Shown: positions 4,890 to 5,409 of the stretch, in pieces | Layout of the letters: every line of letters starts with the position of its first letter | Position numbering within the stretch: the first letter of the stretch is position 1 | DNA from: Balneolaceae bacterium | GTDB lineage: Bacteria; Bacteroidota; Rhodothermia; Balneolales; Balneolaceae | NCBI GenBank assembly: GCA_007129085.1 | Contig: SKWF01000145.1 | Location: forward strand, 1-5,409 | Direction: 5' to 3' | DNA length: 5,409 nucleotides | Program-made: the position numbers and the translations under genes | Notes under the pieces: model-generated | What the model was told of the DNA's origin: nothing | Databases searched by the model: none | Seen by the model: only the letters and a program-made list of their open reading frames with translations

Positions 4890-5409
4890 TTATCCGGCCT
4901 CATCGGTCCTCTTTTCAATCAGTCGATAGACCGCCTCCCCTTCCCGCACCTCATGTTCTGCCTGCTCTTCCCGTACCAAATACTTAACCACGCGATCCAC
5001 CTTTTTCGGGCTCCATCCGGTCGTCTGCCTGATCTCCCCGGCACTTTTCGATCCCTCCTCCAGAAGGCCCGACACCCGATCCAGCTCCTCCTGTTTTAGT
5101 TCGTCGCGCCGCTTCGCTTTTGAGAGGCAGTAATCGCAATGGCCGCAATCGTCCGCATCGGTCTCGCCAAAATAGACTCGCAAAAATTTCTCCCGGCAGC
5201 CTTCTGTCTCCGCAAACTGGTGCATATACTCCAGCTTTTTCAGCAGCACGTCGCGGTAGTGGTACGCCTCTTTTTGGTCAACCCGAAACCGCTGTGCCCT
5301 CGACTCCAGAAGCCGAACCAGCGGCTGATCTCCCACCTGCCGAAACTGCATCAGCTGGTCGTGGCGCGAAAACACATCCAGCGCCTTCTGCAGCTTATGC
5401 GCCGTCACA
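4890..5409 (-). CDS. recQ: RecQ-family ATP-dependent DNA helicase, C-terminal part (partial)
   Basis: The last 172 residues of a gene that enters from the right edge. The helicase core lies outside the window. Numbered within the fragment, C71, C88, C91 and C94 (GCREKFLRVYFGE then CGHCDYC) form the zinc-binding module of RecQ helicases, with the spacing of E. coli RecQ and its CR...YFGE...CGxCDxC pattern. A helical stretch (about 30-68) precedes it. Behind it a charged linker leads to a compact winged-helix-like domain (about 106-165) that ends the protein. There is no HRDC domain, and the winged helix is shorter than the E. coli RQC domain, as in the short RecQ form common in Bacteroidota. 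RecQ unwinds 3'-5' in recombination and repair. The GTG at 5408 is an internal valine codon, not a start. The stop lies 6 bp from the convergent lipoprotein stop. The symbol is approximate because these genomes often carry several RecQ paralogs. Confidence 0.88.
   Translation of the reverse strand, partial: VTAHKLQKALDVFSRHDQLMQFRQVGDQPLVRLLESRAQRFRVDQKEAYHYRDVLLKKLEYMHQFAETEGCREKFLRVYFGETDADDCGHCDYCLSKAKRRDELKQEELDRVSGLLEEGSKSAGEIRQTTGWSPKKVDRVVKYLVREEQAEHEVREGEAVYRLIEKRTDEAG

Noticed and set aside
5406..5408. GTG as the start codon of a 172-residue protein
   Set aside because: The frame is open to the window edge and the content is the C-terminal part of a RecQ helicase, so this is an internal valine codon.

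Overview
This 5.4 kb window looks like ordinary chromosomal housekeeping DNA from a member of the Bacteroidota/Balneolota/Rhodothermota group. That placement is inferred. It rests on an Amidase_3 protein with the long insert usual in these bacteria, a DUF4296-type lipoprotein (a family found mostly in Bacteroidota and relatives), weak use of Shine-Dalgarno sites, and a G-rich intergenic repeat of a style common in these genomes. Marine or halophilic Balneolales-like bacteria are a good guess, but the window contains no marker that fixes the genus.

Layout. A small GNAT-type acetyltransferase lies on the minus strand at the left edge (49-339). A 328-bp AT-rich spacer follows, holding three inverted repeats, one of them a perfect 10-bp-arm operator-like palindrome (568-590). 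A plus-strand pair comes next: a secreted N-acetylmuramoyl-L-alanine amidase (668-1936) and uridine kinase udk (1940-2563), 3 bp apart. Type III pantothenate kinase coaX faces them on the minus strand (2553-3293); its 3' end overlaps the 3' end of udk by 11 bp. A 422-bp divergent spacer contains a composite, hairpin-rich repeat element (about 3424-3565). A second plus-strand pair follows: an NADP-type short-chain dehydrogenase (3716-4438) and a DUF4296-like lipoprotein (4425-4883) that overlaps it by 14 bp. The right edge holds the C-terminal part of a RecQ-family helicase on the minus strand (4890-5409, continuing outside), starting 6 bp beyond the lipoprotein stop.

How the genes fit together. 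The amidase acts on peptidoglycan outside the cytoplasmic membrane, probably in daughter-cell separation. Udk (pyrimidine salvage) and CoaX (first step of CoA synthesis) are cytoplasmic nucleotide and cofactor enzymes, neighbours by position rather than in one pathway. The SDR/lipoprotein pair looks translationally coupled, but its joint role is unknown. Coding is very dense, with two convergent junctions that have no room for a normal terminator.

I found no CRISPR array, tRNA or rRNA gene, transposase, toxin-antitoxin pair or evident defence system. The points most worth a second look are the palindrome upstream of the amidase, the two-armed intergenic repeat, the terminator-less convergent junctions and the SDR/lipoprotein coupling.
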